Below, piece after piece: positions 1 through 8,894 of a stretch of DNA of 64,000 bases. Origin of the DNA: Elgaria multicarinata webbii (taxonomy: Eukaryota > Chordata > Lepidosauria > Squamata > Anguidae); contig NC_086171.1 of NCBI RefSeq assembly GCF_023053635.1, forward strand, positions 18,928,006-18,992,005, in the 5' to 3' direction. Both the position numbers and the translations under genes were made by a program. Each line of letters begins with the position of its first letter. The stretch's first letter is position 1. The notes under the pieces are model-generated. The model worked only from the letters and a program-made list of their open reading frames with translations, had not been told where the DNA came from and did not search any database.

Positions 1-339
1 AAATCTCCCATCCCAAATCCAAATATCTCAGGGATTTTTTTATGCTGCAGGCTTTCCTTATTCATGGCCATTTCAAAGGAAATCCCAACATGCCATGAAT
101 TGGGGAGTATTTAAAGATAAACCTTCCACACTTCAAAAATTTACTTGGCACTTCAAGAAGTCTAATGAGCACAGGATTAATCCCCTGAGTCAAAGCAAGA
201 CACGCACAAACCGTCCCTGTGAGGCGGGCACAGAGGAGGAGAGGCAGCAGGTGGCTATGCCCCTGTAGCACTGGGAGCAAGCATGCCAGAGGCTGGTGGG
301 GTTGACCCACAAAGCCCATCATCTAGTACCTCTCCTAGG
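1..339. other. No recognisable feature
   Basis: Apart from the lead-in to the minisatellite that begins near 340, I see no coding exon, repeat family or RNA gene here. It belongs to an upstream STK31 intron by inference. Confidence 0.5.
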
Positions 340-852
340 CACCAGGAGGGCAGAGAGGCAGGCATTGGCAGGCGGGCACAAAGGAGCTGGTATCTTGCAC
401 AGGTAAGCCATAGATCTCTGGGGAAGTCAGTTCCAGCAGATCCAGCTACCCCACAAGCACGGCTCCCAGGCAGACAGGCGGGCATTGGCAGGCAATCAGG
501 CAGAGGCAGGCATTAGCAGGCGGACAGACAGGCGGGCAGGGACAGGCATTGGCAGGTGGGAACAAAGGAGCTGGTACCTTGCTCAGGTAAGCCATAGATC
601 TGTGCGGAAGTCAGTCCCAGCAGATCCAGCCCCACAAGGACGGCTCCCAGGCAGACAGGCGGGCATTGGCAGGCGGGCAGACATGCGGGCAGAGGCAGGC
701 ATTGGCAGGCGGGCACAAAGGAGCTGGTACTTTGCACAGGTAAGCCATAGATCTCTGGGGAAGTCAGTCCCAGCAGATCCAGCTACCCCCACAAGCATGG
801 CTCCCAGGCAGACCGGCAGGCATTGGCAGGAGAGCACAAAGGAGCTGGTACC
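340..852. repeat. Minisatellite with long irregular unit (interrupted by an LTR)
   Basis: Four copies of a unit containing AAAGGAGCTGGTA, CAGGTAAGCCATAGATCT and GCAGATCCAGC follow each other. The AAAGG landmark starts at 380, 564, 717 and 838. Spacing shrinks from 184 to 153 to 121 bp because the internal GGCAGGCGGGCAG-type short repeat varies in length. The fourth copy is cut by the solo LTR at 853 and its remaining bases resume at 1768. The region gives several spurious open frames on both strands. Confidence 0.85.
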
Positions 853-1767
853 TGTAGTGGAATTGCTCTGTTTGGCTTAGCAATTCCCCGGCCAGAGAAG
901 GGGGGGGTCTGACCCAGCCAGCCCAGACACACACCCCTTTACTGCCGCTTGTTAACCCTTTACAGTCAAGGTTCTCAAGGAAACCACGCCACACTCCAGA
1001 ATAGGGACCAAACACTTTTATTCTTTACACACACACTTTCATAAGGGTCCACACATTAAGGTTAACACTTAAGAGGTTTTGGGGAAGAACACGGACAAAG
1101 GAATGACATACATAAGACAGCAGGGGCTGTCACCTCACCCTTCCTTTTCACACGCTCAAGCCTAACAGAATTCACACTTGCTCCCCGCTTAACCACCCCC
1201 ACCAGCCATAACTCCGGCAAGGTCCCTTGCCCAAAAATTGTACCCAAACCTACTCTAAAACAAAACAAAACACTTAACTCTGCGACTCAACCTTTGTTGC
1301 TCACCCTGACTTGGCTTTACGCCACTCGAGCTAAACTCCTTCCCTCAGTGGCCGCGTGGGGCCTCCACCGTCCAGCCGGTCCGGCCTGGATGCTTTGACT
1401 CACCACACACACGCTGGTCTCCTAACACCCACAGGAAAGAGACTGGACCCTCAGGTGCCTAAACCTTTTATCCCTTTCTGGGACCCCTTTGTCACCAGAC
1501 CCACCCTGACCAATAGAAACCCTATAGCAACTCACACCTCTCCTGAAGGGAGGGGGGAATGCTCCCAAACATTGCACAACTGCAACCTGTTACCCTCCCC
1601 GGCACCAGCCCGGGGAGGCGTTATCAGATGCCAGGTGCTTCTCGCCCAGCGCGGCCTTGGCATTTCACTTGCTACTCCCTTTTCAAACACAAAGAAACCC
1701 CTCTCCCTCTCCCTGGGATGAAGCAAAAGATGTTCTCTTAAAGGAACCATGGGCTCAGCCCATGACA
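853..1767 (-). mobile_element. Solo LTR of an endogenous retrovirus-like element
   Basis: This 915-bp segment begins TGTAGTGG and ends CATGACA, the TG...CA ends of a long terminal repeat. It is flanked by a perfect 5-bp target duplication GTACC (848-852 and 1768-1772). The interrupted minisatellite unit reads through when the segment is removed. On the minus strand an inverted CCAAT box (about 1508) lies upstream of a TATA-like GATAAAAGG (about 1465), and an AATAAA lies near 1017-1022, giving a U3-R-U5 order. No internal gag, pol or env region is present, so this is a solo LTR left by recombination. It looks whole as an LTR. The perfect duplication suggests a fairly young insertion; the family is not identified. 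Confidence 0.85.
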
Positions 1768-1772
1768 GTACC

Positions 1773-1937
1773 TTGCACAGGATATTGAAGCAGTTACTTT
1801 GAGTGTGGAAGATGATGCAGCCATCTACCACGCTGTGGCTTGGAGCATTAACGTTGCTGGATGATCCACCTGTATAGCATTCCAGTACCGCAAAGTGGAA
1901 GTGTCGGATGACCTGGAGAAATCAATCCTCAACCAGC
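1773..1937 (+). other. Unassigned segment between minisatellite remnant and hAT-like repeats
   Basis: The first bases complete the interrupted minisatellite unit (CTTGCACAG). From 1781 one forward frame reads DIEAVTLSVEDDAAIYHAVA and, after one stop, IAFQYRKVEVSDDLEKSILN, up to a stop near 1970. The composition looks protein-like, but I do not recognise it and the stretch is short. It may be a decayed gene or transposon fragment. Confidence 0.3.
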
Positions 1938-2455
1938 ACCCTCCAAAGGACAACCAGTGGACTGCTGGAGTCTAAGTCCCGTTCCCGTTGGAGAACAGCC
2001 CAAGCCTAAAGCGCAGGTGAAGTCAATGAGTTGCATGAGTTGAAGTGTGAGGTGGCTTCTCAAAGCCAGGAGCCCAGACAGGAGCACCCAACTGAACTGA
2101 CCATCAGGAACTATGCTCAGCGAAGCAGCAGCCAACGGGGCACTTTTCCCAGCCTCAAAAATGTCGAATGAACTGGAGGACACATTGAACCCTCCAAGGG
2201 GCAACCACTGGACTGCAGGAGTCTACCTCCTGTTGCTGTAGGAGAACAGCAGCCCAATGCCAAAGCGCTGGTGAAGTCAATGAGTGCCACGAGTTGCAGT
2301 GTGAGCTTGGTTCTCAAAGCCAGGAGCCCAGACAGGAGCGCCCAACTGAACTGACTGTCAGGAACTACGCTCGGCAACAAAACATCACAGGCAAGCCCTT
2401 CCATGGTTGCCTGATGTGGCTCTATGAACGGGGCACTTTTCCCAGCCTCAAAAAG
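1938..2455 (-). repeat. Two tandem copies of a hAT-associated unit
   Basis: Two direct repeats of about 250 bp start near 1938 and 2190. Both carry ACTGGACTGC-like and CAGGAGCCCAGACAGGAG segments and both end in GGGGCACTTTTCCCAGCCTC. On the minus strand each reads FEAGKSAP followed by PDxQFSWxLLSGLLALR. The shared FEAGKSAP/FEGGKSAP peptide links them to the hAT remnant at 3121-4205. Confidence 0.65.
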
Positions 2456-2700
2456 CGAATGGCGGGAACAAGTTGTAGAAGCAGGAACCTCTGCCTGCTT
2501 CTTCTGCTGCTGCTGTTGCTCCCAACCCAGCCCAGGACTGGCCTGTTTGATTTTCATAGCGGTAGAGGCAGCCTGGCTACTGGTGGTGGTGCCAGGGATT
2601 GCCTTGCTCCCTGCTTGCCCCTCACCCAACCACAGACAGGCGTGTGGTGTGGTGCTGCTTTGCCCTCACTTTTTGTATGCTTCTGCAGTGTGAGCAAAGC
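2424..2700 (-). mobile_element. Second copy of hAT N-terminal leader
   Basis: This stretch aligns by eye with about 3995-4205. Both contain GGGGCACTTTTCCCA, a CTGCCTGCTTCTTCTGC tract and a TTTGATTTTCA segment. On the minus strand both read AS-A-KIK-ASP, a glutamine/lysine-rich tract and SLFE-GKSAP. It is therefore a duplicated 5' part of the same hAT family, lacking the BED finger downstream. Confidence 0.6.
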
Positions 2701-2981
2701 AAACACACCCACATACTGTCACAAACTCTGCCTAGAGCTTTTGCAGAGGCTCATGCCCACCAGGCATGAAGTATGCTGCTTTAGGGGAAGATTCAGCCTG
2801 CTTACTACTACTGTGGTAGTAATGAAGAGACAGCCTGACTTGACTGAACAGCCTGACTGTATGTAAGACAAAGAAGGCATTGCCTTACTGAAAGAAGAAT
2901 TGAATGATTGGCTTCCTTGCTTCAGAGATGATTTTGTGAACTGAAATGTAGCCACTAAATAATAAAAATGATAATGATCGT

Positions 2982-3021
2982 AAGAAGAAGAAGAAGAAGA
3001 AGAGGAGAAGGAGGAGGAGTA
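2982..3021. repeat. (AAG)n / (GGA)n microsatellite
   Basis: A run of AAGAAG units passes into GGAGGA units over about 40 bp. Confidence 0.85.
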
Positions 3022-3120
3022 TTTTAAAAAGAAAAGTCCTGCCTGCCTGAACTATAGTCTGCCAACTGAACGAGGGGTGGAATTAAAGGGAGGGGAGCCT
3101 GCCTGTCACTCCCCCGAGGG

Positions 3121-4205
3121 CTAGAGGGTGGGGTATCCCAGCAGGGGCAGATTGCCCTTGAGAAAGACCAGCTGCTCAACCAAGTCCAGCTCCAAGCAAG
3201 AGCGGTGAGGGGTCACTATGTCGCCTGCCATAGAGAACACCCTCTCGCTTGGAACACTGGTAGGTGGGCAGCTGAGTCGATCACTGGCCATCCACGCCAG
3301 GTCTGGCCAAATCTGGCGGTGGGATGACCAGTAGGCCAGGGGGTGATCTGGGTGGGTGTTGGAAAACACCATCTTGTGGCTCCATACTTCCCCCACCCCA
3401 TGTCCTCGAGGTTTGCCTGCCTACCCCTCGTGGGGATGGAAGATGGAGGGCTTAGAGTGCCAGCAGCAGCAGCAGCAGTAGCCTTCTGCTTTCCCCTGGA
3501 ACCAGTTGCCTTGGAAGTGCCCTCCTCTTTTCCCAGCAAGACCGAATGGTGCTGCCTCTGCAGATGCATCTTCAGGCTGCTGGTTCCATAATGCCCTGTA
3601 GCTGAACCCCTGCTTAGGGTGACCTTACAGTGGCGACAGACAACAAAACGGGGATCCACTCCCACCTCAAAGTGGTACCACACTATGCTTGTCTTTCGAT
3701 ACCAATTGCCCACCTGAGCTCTCTGGTGTCGCCACAGAAACAGGGATTACAGAGGAAGAGGGGTTGGATGAGACTGGGAAGAGAGCCTCGGCCTGCTGCT
3801 GCTCCTCATCACCCACATCCTGGAGGACCACTGCCGCCTCCTCCTGCCCCTCCACTGTGCTGAGGACCTCGTCTATGAGATCTGGAGACAGGTCCATCAG
3901 CAGGCTCGCGGCCTCAAGCAATAATGAAGGAGTTTGGGATACTCCTCCTCCTCCTCGTACAATGGCACTAATGATGCTACCGCCTGCCTCTTGCAAAGGG
4001 GCACTTTTCCCACCCTCAAAAAGAGATTGCTGGGTGCAAGTTGGAGAAGTGGGTGCGTCTGCCTGCTTCTTCTGCTTCTGTTGAGGAGCAGCCAGCCAAG
4101 GACTTGCCCGTTTGATTTTCACAGCAGGAGAGGCTGCCTGCTTACTGGTGCCAGCCTGAGCCTTGGCCACCACTGCTTTCAGCACGCCCAGCCACAGATG
4201 TGCAC
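3121..4205 (-). mobile_element. Internally deleted hAT DNA transposon (BED finger and hATC domain)
   Basis: On the minus strand, 4185-3667 encodes an acidic leader with a Q/K-rich tract. It is followed in another frame (3713-3216) by a BED-type zinc finger with C26, C29, H50 and H55 (CRHC...MHLQRQHH). A third segment at 3396-3121 reads PLAYWSSHRQIWPDLAWMAS and then PPTSVPSERVFSMAGDIVT and LVEQLVFLKGNL. This is the hAT C-terminal dimerisation domain. Only about 100 bp separate the finger region from hATC, so the large catalytic core is missing. Frame changes occur between leader and finger and between finger and hATC. It is a non-autonomous fossil; terminal repeats were not located. Confidence 0.85.
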
Positions 4206-4225
4206 CTGCTCCCTTTTCTCATGAT

Positions 4226-4272
4226 GAATAATAATTATTATAAATAATAATTACAATAATAATAATAATCTT
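4226..4272. repeat. (AAT)n microsatellite
   Basis: Imperfect AATAATAATTATTAT runs immediately upstream of the first visible STK31 exon region. Confidence 0.85.
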
Positions 4273-4397
4273 GGAATACAATAATAGGTGATTTAGCAGA
4301 CCTTCCTTGGGATGCTTTCTTGTTATCTTTGAGTGGAAAAGCAACATAATAAAAGTGAAGCCTTTCAATTCATATCTGAATTTATTTAACACCTTAG

Positions 4398-4523
4398 GGA
4401 TATACTGTGGATATGAATACTGAAACAGGAGTGATAGAAAGAGCAGCGAAGTATCACAAAGTCTGGAGAGAATTGAAGGAGGAATCTGGTTTAATGCAGC
4501 TCATGTTCCTATTTTTATGCAAG
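4398..4523 (+). CDS. STK31: STK31 exon, first visible (kinase-like domain, N-lobe to hinge)
   Basis: This exon encodes 42 residues beginning GYTVDMNTETGVIERAAKYH and ending FLFLCK. From memory of vertebrate STK31, the pattern VIERAA-YH--WRE followed by FLFLCK|SDP--YLMVPYY is diagnostic, and the next exon continues exactly with SDPVAYLMVPYY. STK31 is a testis and germ-cell protein with an N-terminal Tudor domain, a coiled coil and a C-terminal kinase-like domain; this exon lies in that last domain. The acceptor is a pyrimidine-rich tract ending CACCTTAG at 4397. The donor is AAG|GCAAGT, a GC rather than GT donor, with otherwise consensus bases. The exon is 126 bp and phase 0 at both ends. The exons before it are not in the 4.4 kb upstream. 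Assignment rests on remembered family sequence, not on a search. Confidence 0.88.
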
Positions 4524-5559
4524 GCAAGTTATATACTGATACACACTCGTTTTTGGTAACGGAGGGCCTTTGTGTAAAAGATTCAGATGATAACAGCTCC
4601 AACAGGTAAGCCTTTCCATGCAGAATAAAGCACCAAATGTACTTTTTAAAAGATGAATTGCCCCCACCTGGTAATTGTTTTATTTCCCAATAATTGTAAA
4701 AATGGCGCAGTATCCTGGAATATGCAGCGATGGGGTGAAAATCTGCCTGGGCCTGCGAGGGCAGCGGACACCCACGGACAAGCTTGGTAGATTTTTGTCC
4801 CAATGCTGCCAAAGGACAAAGGGGGCCTTTGTCCTTTCTCCCTGCAGCGTTAATGGCAGCTGCCATTAACACAGCGGAAGAAATTGTGTGTTTTCTCCCT
4901 CCCCCTTCTGCGCTGATGGTGGCCATAAAGGCCCTATTAACCGGGCCTTTAAGGCCCCCATCAGTGGGTGGGGGGAGGAACAAGATTTCCCCAGCCTTGG
5001 GGAAATCGTGTTCCCCTCATGCCGATTGAGGCCTTAGAGGCTCTTTTAAAACCTTGGATTAAGAGGGCCTTTTAATCCACAATTGACGCAGCAGGGGGTG
5101 GGGTGGGGACACAAAGCACACTTTCCGGGCCTCCGGAAAGTGTGCAATTCCCCCAGCATGCCATTAGCGTCTCTGGGGAAATTGCACACTTTCCAGAGGC
5201 CCAGGAAAGTGTGTTTTTGCTCCCCCCCCTTGCGCCTATCGGGGGTTTAAAGGCCTTCTTAATCCAAGGTTTTAAGAGGGCCTTTGAGGCCACGATTGGC
5301 ATGGTGGGGAGGAGGCAAAGCGCGCTTTCCGGGGCCTCTGGAAAGTGCAAATTTCCTCCAGATATGCTAATGGCATTCCGGGGAAATCACACACTTTCCA
5401 GAGGTCCAGGAAAGTGCACTTCGCTGAGCGCTTGGCTGGGCTGGTTCCCGGAACAGGGCCAGCTGACCAGCACTCGCCCCGTGAGTTTTACAGTCCCTAG
5501 ACCTATGATGCATTCTACCCCAACCCACACTGCCTTTGTTCTGTTTTTGGTTTCTAAAG
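4524..5559 (+). other. STK31: STK31 intron with GC-AG boundaries
   Basis: The intron starts GCAAGT and ends TTTCTAAAG. GC donors are a small minority of vertebrate introns and usually have an otherwise strong consensus, as here (AAG|GCAAGT). The reading FLFLCK|SDPVAYL across the junction supports the boundary. The intron contains a cluster of hairpin-forming repeats, annotated separately. Confidence 0.8.
4811..5430. repeat. Cluster of palindromic repeats in STK31 intron
   Basis: Several near-perfect inverted repeats follow each other. Position 4811-4837 has 12-bp arms AAAGGACAAAGG around GGG. Position 4849-4870 is a perfect 22-bp palindrome with half GTTAATGGCAG. Position 4977-5014 has 16-bp arms around a 6-base loop. 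Position 5116-5145 has 13-bp arms GCACACTTTCCGG around GCCT. A related hairpin starts at 5320. The last two lie in direct repeats about 204-210 bp apart that also share TTTTAAGAGGGCCTTT-like segments. No protein is encoded. Confidence 0.75.
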
Positions 5560-5646
5560 TCTGATCCTGTGGCATATCTGATGGTCCCATATTATGCCGG
5601 TGCAAGCCTGGGCACATTGCAGACAACCACACCTTTAACTCCAGAA
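5560..5646 (+). CDS. STK31: STK31 exon (hinge region, YLMVPYY)
   Basis: The 29 codons read SDPVAYLMVPYYAGASLGTL and end PLTPE. This matches the segment of STK31 that follows FLFLCK and precedes ETLKVMKGV. In a kinase fold it corresponds to strand beta5, the hinge and the start of helix D; YLMVPYY occupies the hinge. The acceptor is TTTCTAAAG at 5559 and the donor is GAA|GTAAGT, a strong consensus site. The exon is 87 bp and phase 0 at both ends. It is separated from the preceding exon by a 1,036-bp intron holding the palindrome cluster. Confidence 0.88.
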
Positions 5647-5649
5647 GTA

Positions 5650-7059
5650 AGTAATCCGACACTGTGTGTGTGTTTGTGTGTAAGCTGACTGACTCAATTT
5701 CTGAAACTAGCTACTTCATTGGGTCAAGCACTGAATCCAGCTTTTCAAAACAGGCCATGTTGAATTCATACCGTAGCCACCTATCTGACCAATCGCTCGT
5801 GGCTGGGATTAAAATAGACGCCAATAAATCTGTCCTTAACCACTTACAATTACCAAAACAGAACAGGTTGAAGGAAAATTATCTAAAAATAGAACAAAAA
5901 TTTAATATGAATACTAATAATTCACACAAGATCAAAGCAATTAAAGCGGTCCAAATGCCCATCAATACATCAGACATGTACAGGCTGCACATAGTCCCAA
6001 CACTGTTTTCAAAATCAAGGCCGTACAAGTACACAATACCAATATCCCAAACACATTTTGACCAGTCTGTTCTTCAGTGTGAGGAAATATAAGCCATCAT
6101 TACAGCCCTTATGGAAACAAGATTAAGATGATGTTTGAATCCTTGCATAGAACCTGTAAAGCAAAATGCACAAGCTTAGAGATTCCTGAGAGAATAGGAC
6201 AAACCCAAATAATCAGATAAAAGCAGACTAATTAAAAATCACTGTATCAGTAATTGTTATATATGCAAGATCTGAAATCCACATCATTTGACTGGTAACA
6301 GGCTGCATACAAGAAAAGTGGGGAAAGAACATTCCCTTGTACATTCTGAAGCATCTAAAGAAATGAAACAACGTGTTAATTTACAGTGATATTCCAGTTC
6401 TAACATATGACCAAACTCTCATGCAGAAACCAGCACAAAGAACCCAGAGAGCAACCCACAATCAAAAAAGACTAGAGCATTCTTACAAAAAAAAAGTTTA
6501 ATTCCTTCCGCCTGAAGCCACCATTTACCATAAGCAAAATAAACAAGCCTGTTGTTTTGAAAGTGTTTAGAGGTTACCTCTCTGTCACATGGTTTGGTAC
6601 CATCCTGCCTCCTGTTTGCCCATCTTAAGTCCCCTCCCACTCCCCTTGGGAGTCTGCAGTTTAGAGACATTCTACCATAGTTGGAGCTGGCAGACTGCCT
6701 CCATTTCTAGCAGTCTTCCATGTGGGGTGAGGGGATATAGGCAGATGAGGACTTGGGTAGATGGGCTTCTCCTGTTTCTGTCCTTCAGAAGCGACCAGAG
6801 AGAGCTTATCTCCTACTGGACATTAATGGGGTAGTTGTGCCAAACTGGATGTGATGGTTCCATGAGTAGACCTTCTGGCACCTTTTTCTTGCCCCCAAAG
6901 CAGCAGGGAGGAGCAATTTGAACTGAGTCTCTGCGAAGCTGGGTTTGCCTTTTCCCTCTGCATTGATTCCTCAACATGCCTGCTTCTTACTCCTCCCCAG
7001 CTAAGAGCAGTTGGAGGAAGGTGTTTGCAACAAGGAATTGGCAAATGGTTACCCCCCCT

Positions 7060-7097
<38 letters not shown>

Positions 7098-7831
7098 ACT
7101 GTGATCCTGATCCAAATTGCCCCCTTCCAGGGTGTTCATGGAACTCCTGAGCTCCGTCAAACCTGAACATTTGCCCTTGTTATTATCCCCCTCCGTTTAC
7201 TTAAGGTTTGAAACCCTTACGTTCCATTCAGCTTCACACCTCTCCTCAGAAACGCTGTTTCCCCCCACCCTGCAGATCTCATTTGTACCTCCCCTTACAA
7301 TGTATTGGTTGTTCGCAGGGACACCTCGCCCTGGCACGCCCCCTCCCTTTCAGCAGCAATGCCGCCTTCTCACAGAACATCAGATTGAGTATGATGGGAT
7401 AAAAATACACGTAGAGGGTTGAGCGCATTGCTGGAAAAACCGTTCCTTCCCCATATTTGGAAACTTCGCAAAGGAGGGGGGAAGAGGCAAGATCAGGGCA
7501 GGACATGGACGGCGTCATCTGAGTCCTTTGTATGCAGCTCACCATGACAGTGGGCTATAATGCTGGTGTGATGGAGCTCCTAATCCTGACTTGGAAATGC
7601 TTTAAGTCCATGTTGCAAGGAATTTGCTTAGTGGCTTTGTCTCTTGCTTTGCAACAGGCAGTGTAATACTTCCAATGGGTATCTGTTAGAACATTCCCAA
7701 AAGGCTGATGGCATGCTGGGTGGGAGGTGCTGGGAGTTGTAGTCCAGCATATCTGGAAGGCATCAGGTTGGCTTAAGGGAACAGTCTAGGATTTATCCCT
7801 TACGACTTCTTTACTAATTATTTTTAATTAG
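5650..7831. other. STK31 intron without recognised large repeat
   Basis: The intron contains a (CA)n microsatellite at 7062-7092 and a short fold-back fragment near 7715-7775 (GGGAGTTGTAGTCCAGCAT type). A 142-codon open frame at 5664-6092 has no recognisable domain and is AT-rich chance reading. I see no exon here. Confidence 0.5.
7062..7092. repeat. (CA)n microsatellite
   Basis: A nearly pure CA run of about 30 bp. Confidence 0.9.
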
Positions 7832-7981
7832 GAAACTTTGAAAGTCATGAAAGGAGTAGCCTGTGGTCTGCATACACTACACAGAGCTGGCATAGTTCAC
7901 GGGTCAATACATAAAAACAACGTATTTGCTGTAAACAGAGAACAGGGAATTGTCGGAGACTTTGACTTCACCAAATCAGAG
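7832..7981 (+). CDS. STK31: STK31 exon with catalytic loop and DFG-equivalent
   Basis: The 50 codons start ETLKVMKGVACGLHTLHRAG and continue through HGSIHKNNVF to GIVGDFDFTKSE. HGSIHKNN stands where active kinases have HRDLKxxN, so the catalytic aspartate is replaced by serine, while the following asparagine is kept. GDFDF stands where DFG is expected: the metal-binding aspartate is kept and the glycine is not. As I recall, mammalian STK31 has the same changes, so this is a family property and not damage to this copy. The acceptor is TTTTTAATTAG at 7831 and the donor is GAG|GTAAAG. The exon is 150 bp, phase 0. Confidence 0.92.
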
Positions 7982-8070
7982 GTAAAGAAACCAACTCTTT
8001 GAATATAAATAAATGGACATCTTCCATGTTGTTAATTACAGTCATGATTTCCACTGCTTTTTGAGACTAT

Positions 8071-8262
8071 GGCCTAATCTACACCAAGCAGGATATTGCA
8101 CTATGAAAGCGATATATAAAAGGAAGGAGCCACACTACTGCTTTATAGCGGTATTGAAGTGCACTGACACTTGTCACTGACACATGTGCCCATTGACACA
8201 TACCATATACTGCTTTCATACTGCTTTCATAGTGCAATATCCTGCTTGGTGTAGATTAGGCC
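8071..8262. mobile_element. MITE with perfect 40-bp terminal inverted repeats
   Basis: The left arm (8071-8110) starts GGCCTAATCTACACCAAGCA and the right arm (8223-8262) is its exact 40/40 reverse complement. The interior is about 112 bp and has no coding capacity. The flanks (TAT and CAT) do not give a clear target duplication. Perfect arms suggest recent activity or selection for fold-back structure. It lies in an STK31 intron just downstream of the catalytic-loop exon. Confidence 0.85.
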
Positions 8263-8263
8263 C

Positions 8264-8491
8264 ATGGGTGCTTCGAAATGTGGGAGTCTTGCCACTGTCA
8301 AAAAGGGCACTATGCAGTTATTCTGTCTTTTTTTCCTTTACCGGATTTTCCGGCAAGGAAAAGCTGGAAGAAGTGGTGGGAAAACATGGGGGAGGGTCAC
8401 AAGTGGAAGACGATGATGTCTGGACCCCAAATGAAATTCCATGAATGAGGCAGGGCGGTGGCACAATAAAAGCTTCATCTGGAAGCATCCT
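8264..8491. mobile_element. Dispersed family B, copy 1
   Basis: This segment starts GGGTGCTTC and ends TCATCTGGAAGCATCC, so its ends are inverted (GGGTGCTTC / GAAGCATCC). It aligns by eye with 44749-44971. Shared parts include TTTTTCCTTTACCGG / TTTTCCTCCTTCACAGG and TTCCATGAATGAGGCAGGGC followed by GCACAATAAAA. It is a non-coding, TIR-bearing element that directly abuts the MITE at 8071-8262. Confidence 0.65.
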
Positions 8492-8894
8492 ATGCCAGAT
8501 CCAGGGGTTTCCTACTTAGGAGACTTTTGAGAACAGTGGAGATGTGCTGTTTTGATGTTGCTCTTCCGCCATTTAGTCTGTGTGGGGAGCAACTTCTAAA
8601 ATACTTGAAATTGCCAAAACACTTCAATTAGGACCAGTTTACTCAAAGTTGGTTGCCAGTATTTTTGCAAACCCTAAGATAACTGCAGTTGTAAACAGTC
8701 GCTGTGCGTGGGTAGGGTGTGGTTAGGGTGATTGCCTCTTCTAGTTCGTGGTTACCATAATCTGCCTCTCCTTTTCTAATATTGTAGGGCTTTAATGCCG
8801 GAACAGAGGTAGGAGACTTACATGTGCAGCCTCTGTAGCATGGCTGTCTTCGAACCCCGTGCTGGGCTGTAGAAGATGCACAGGCAGACGTCAC

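Noticed and set aside
283-880. Overlapping open frames on both strands
   Set aside because: They arise from the GC-rich minisatellite and stop at the LTR boundary.
5664-6092. 142-codon open frame in an STK31 intron
   Set aside because: AT-rich reading with no recognisable domain, no splice context and no second supporting copy.
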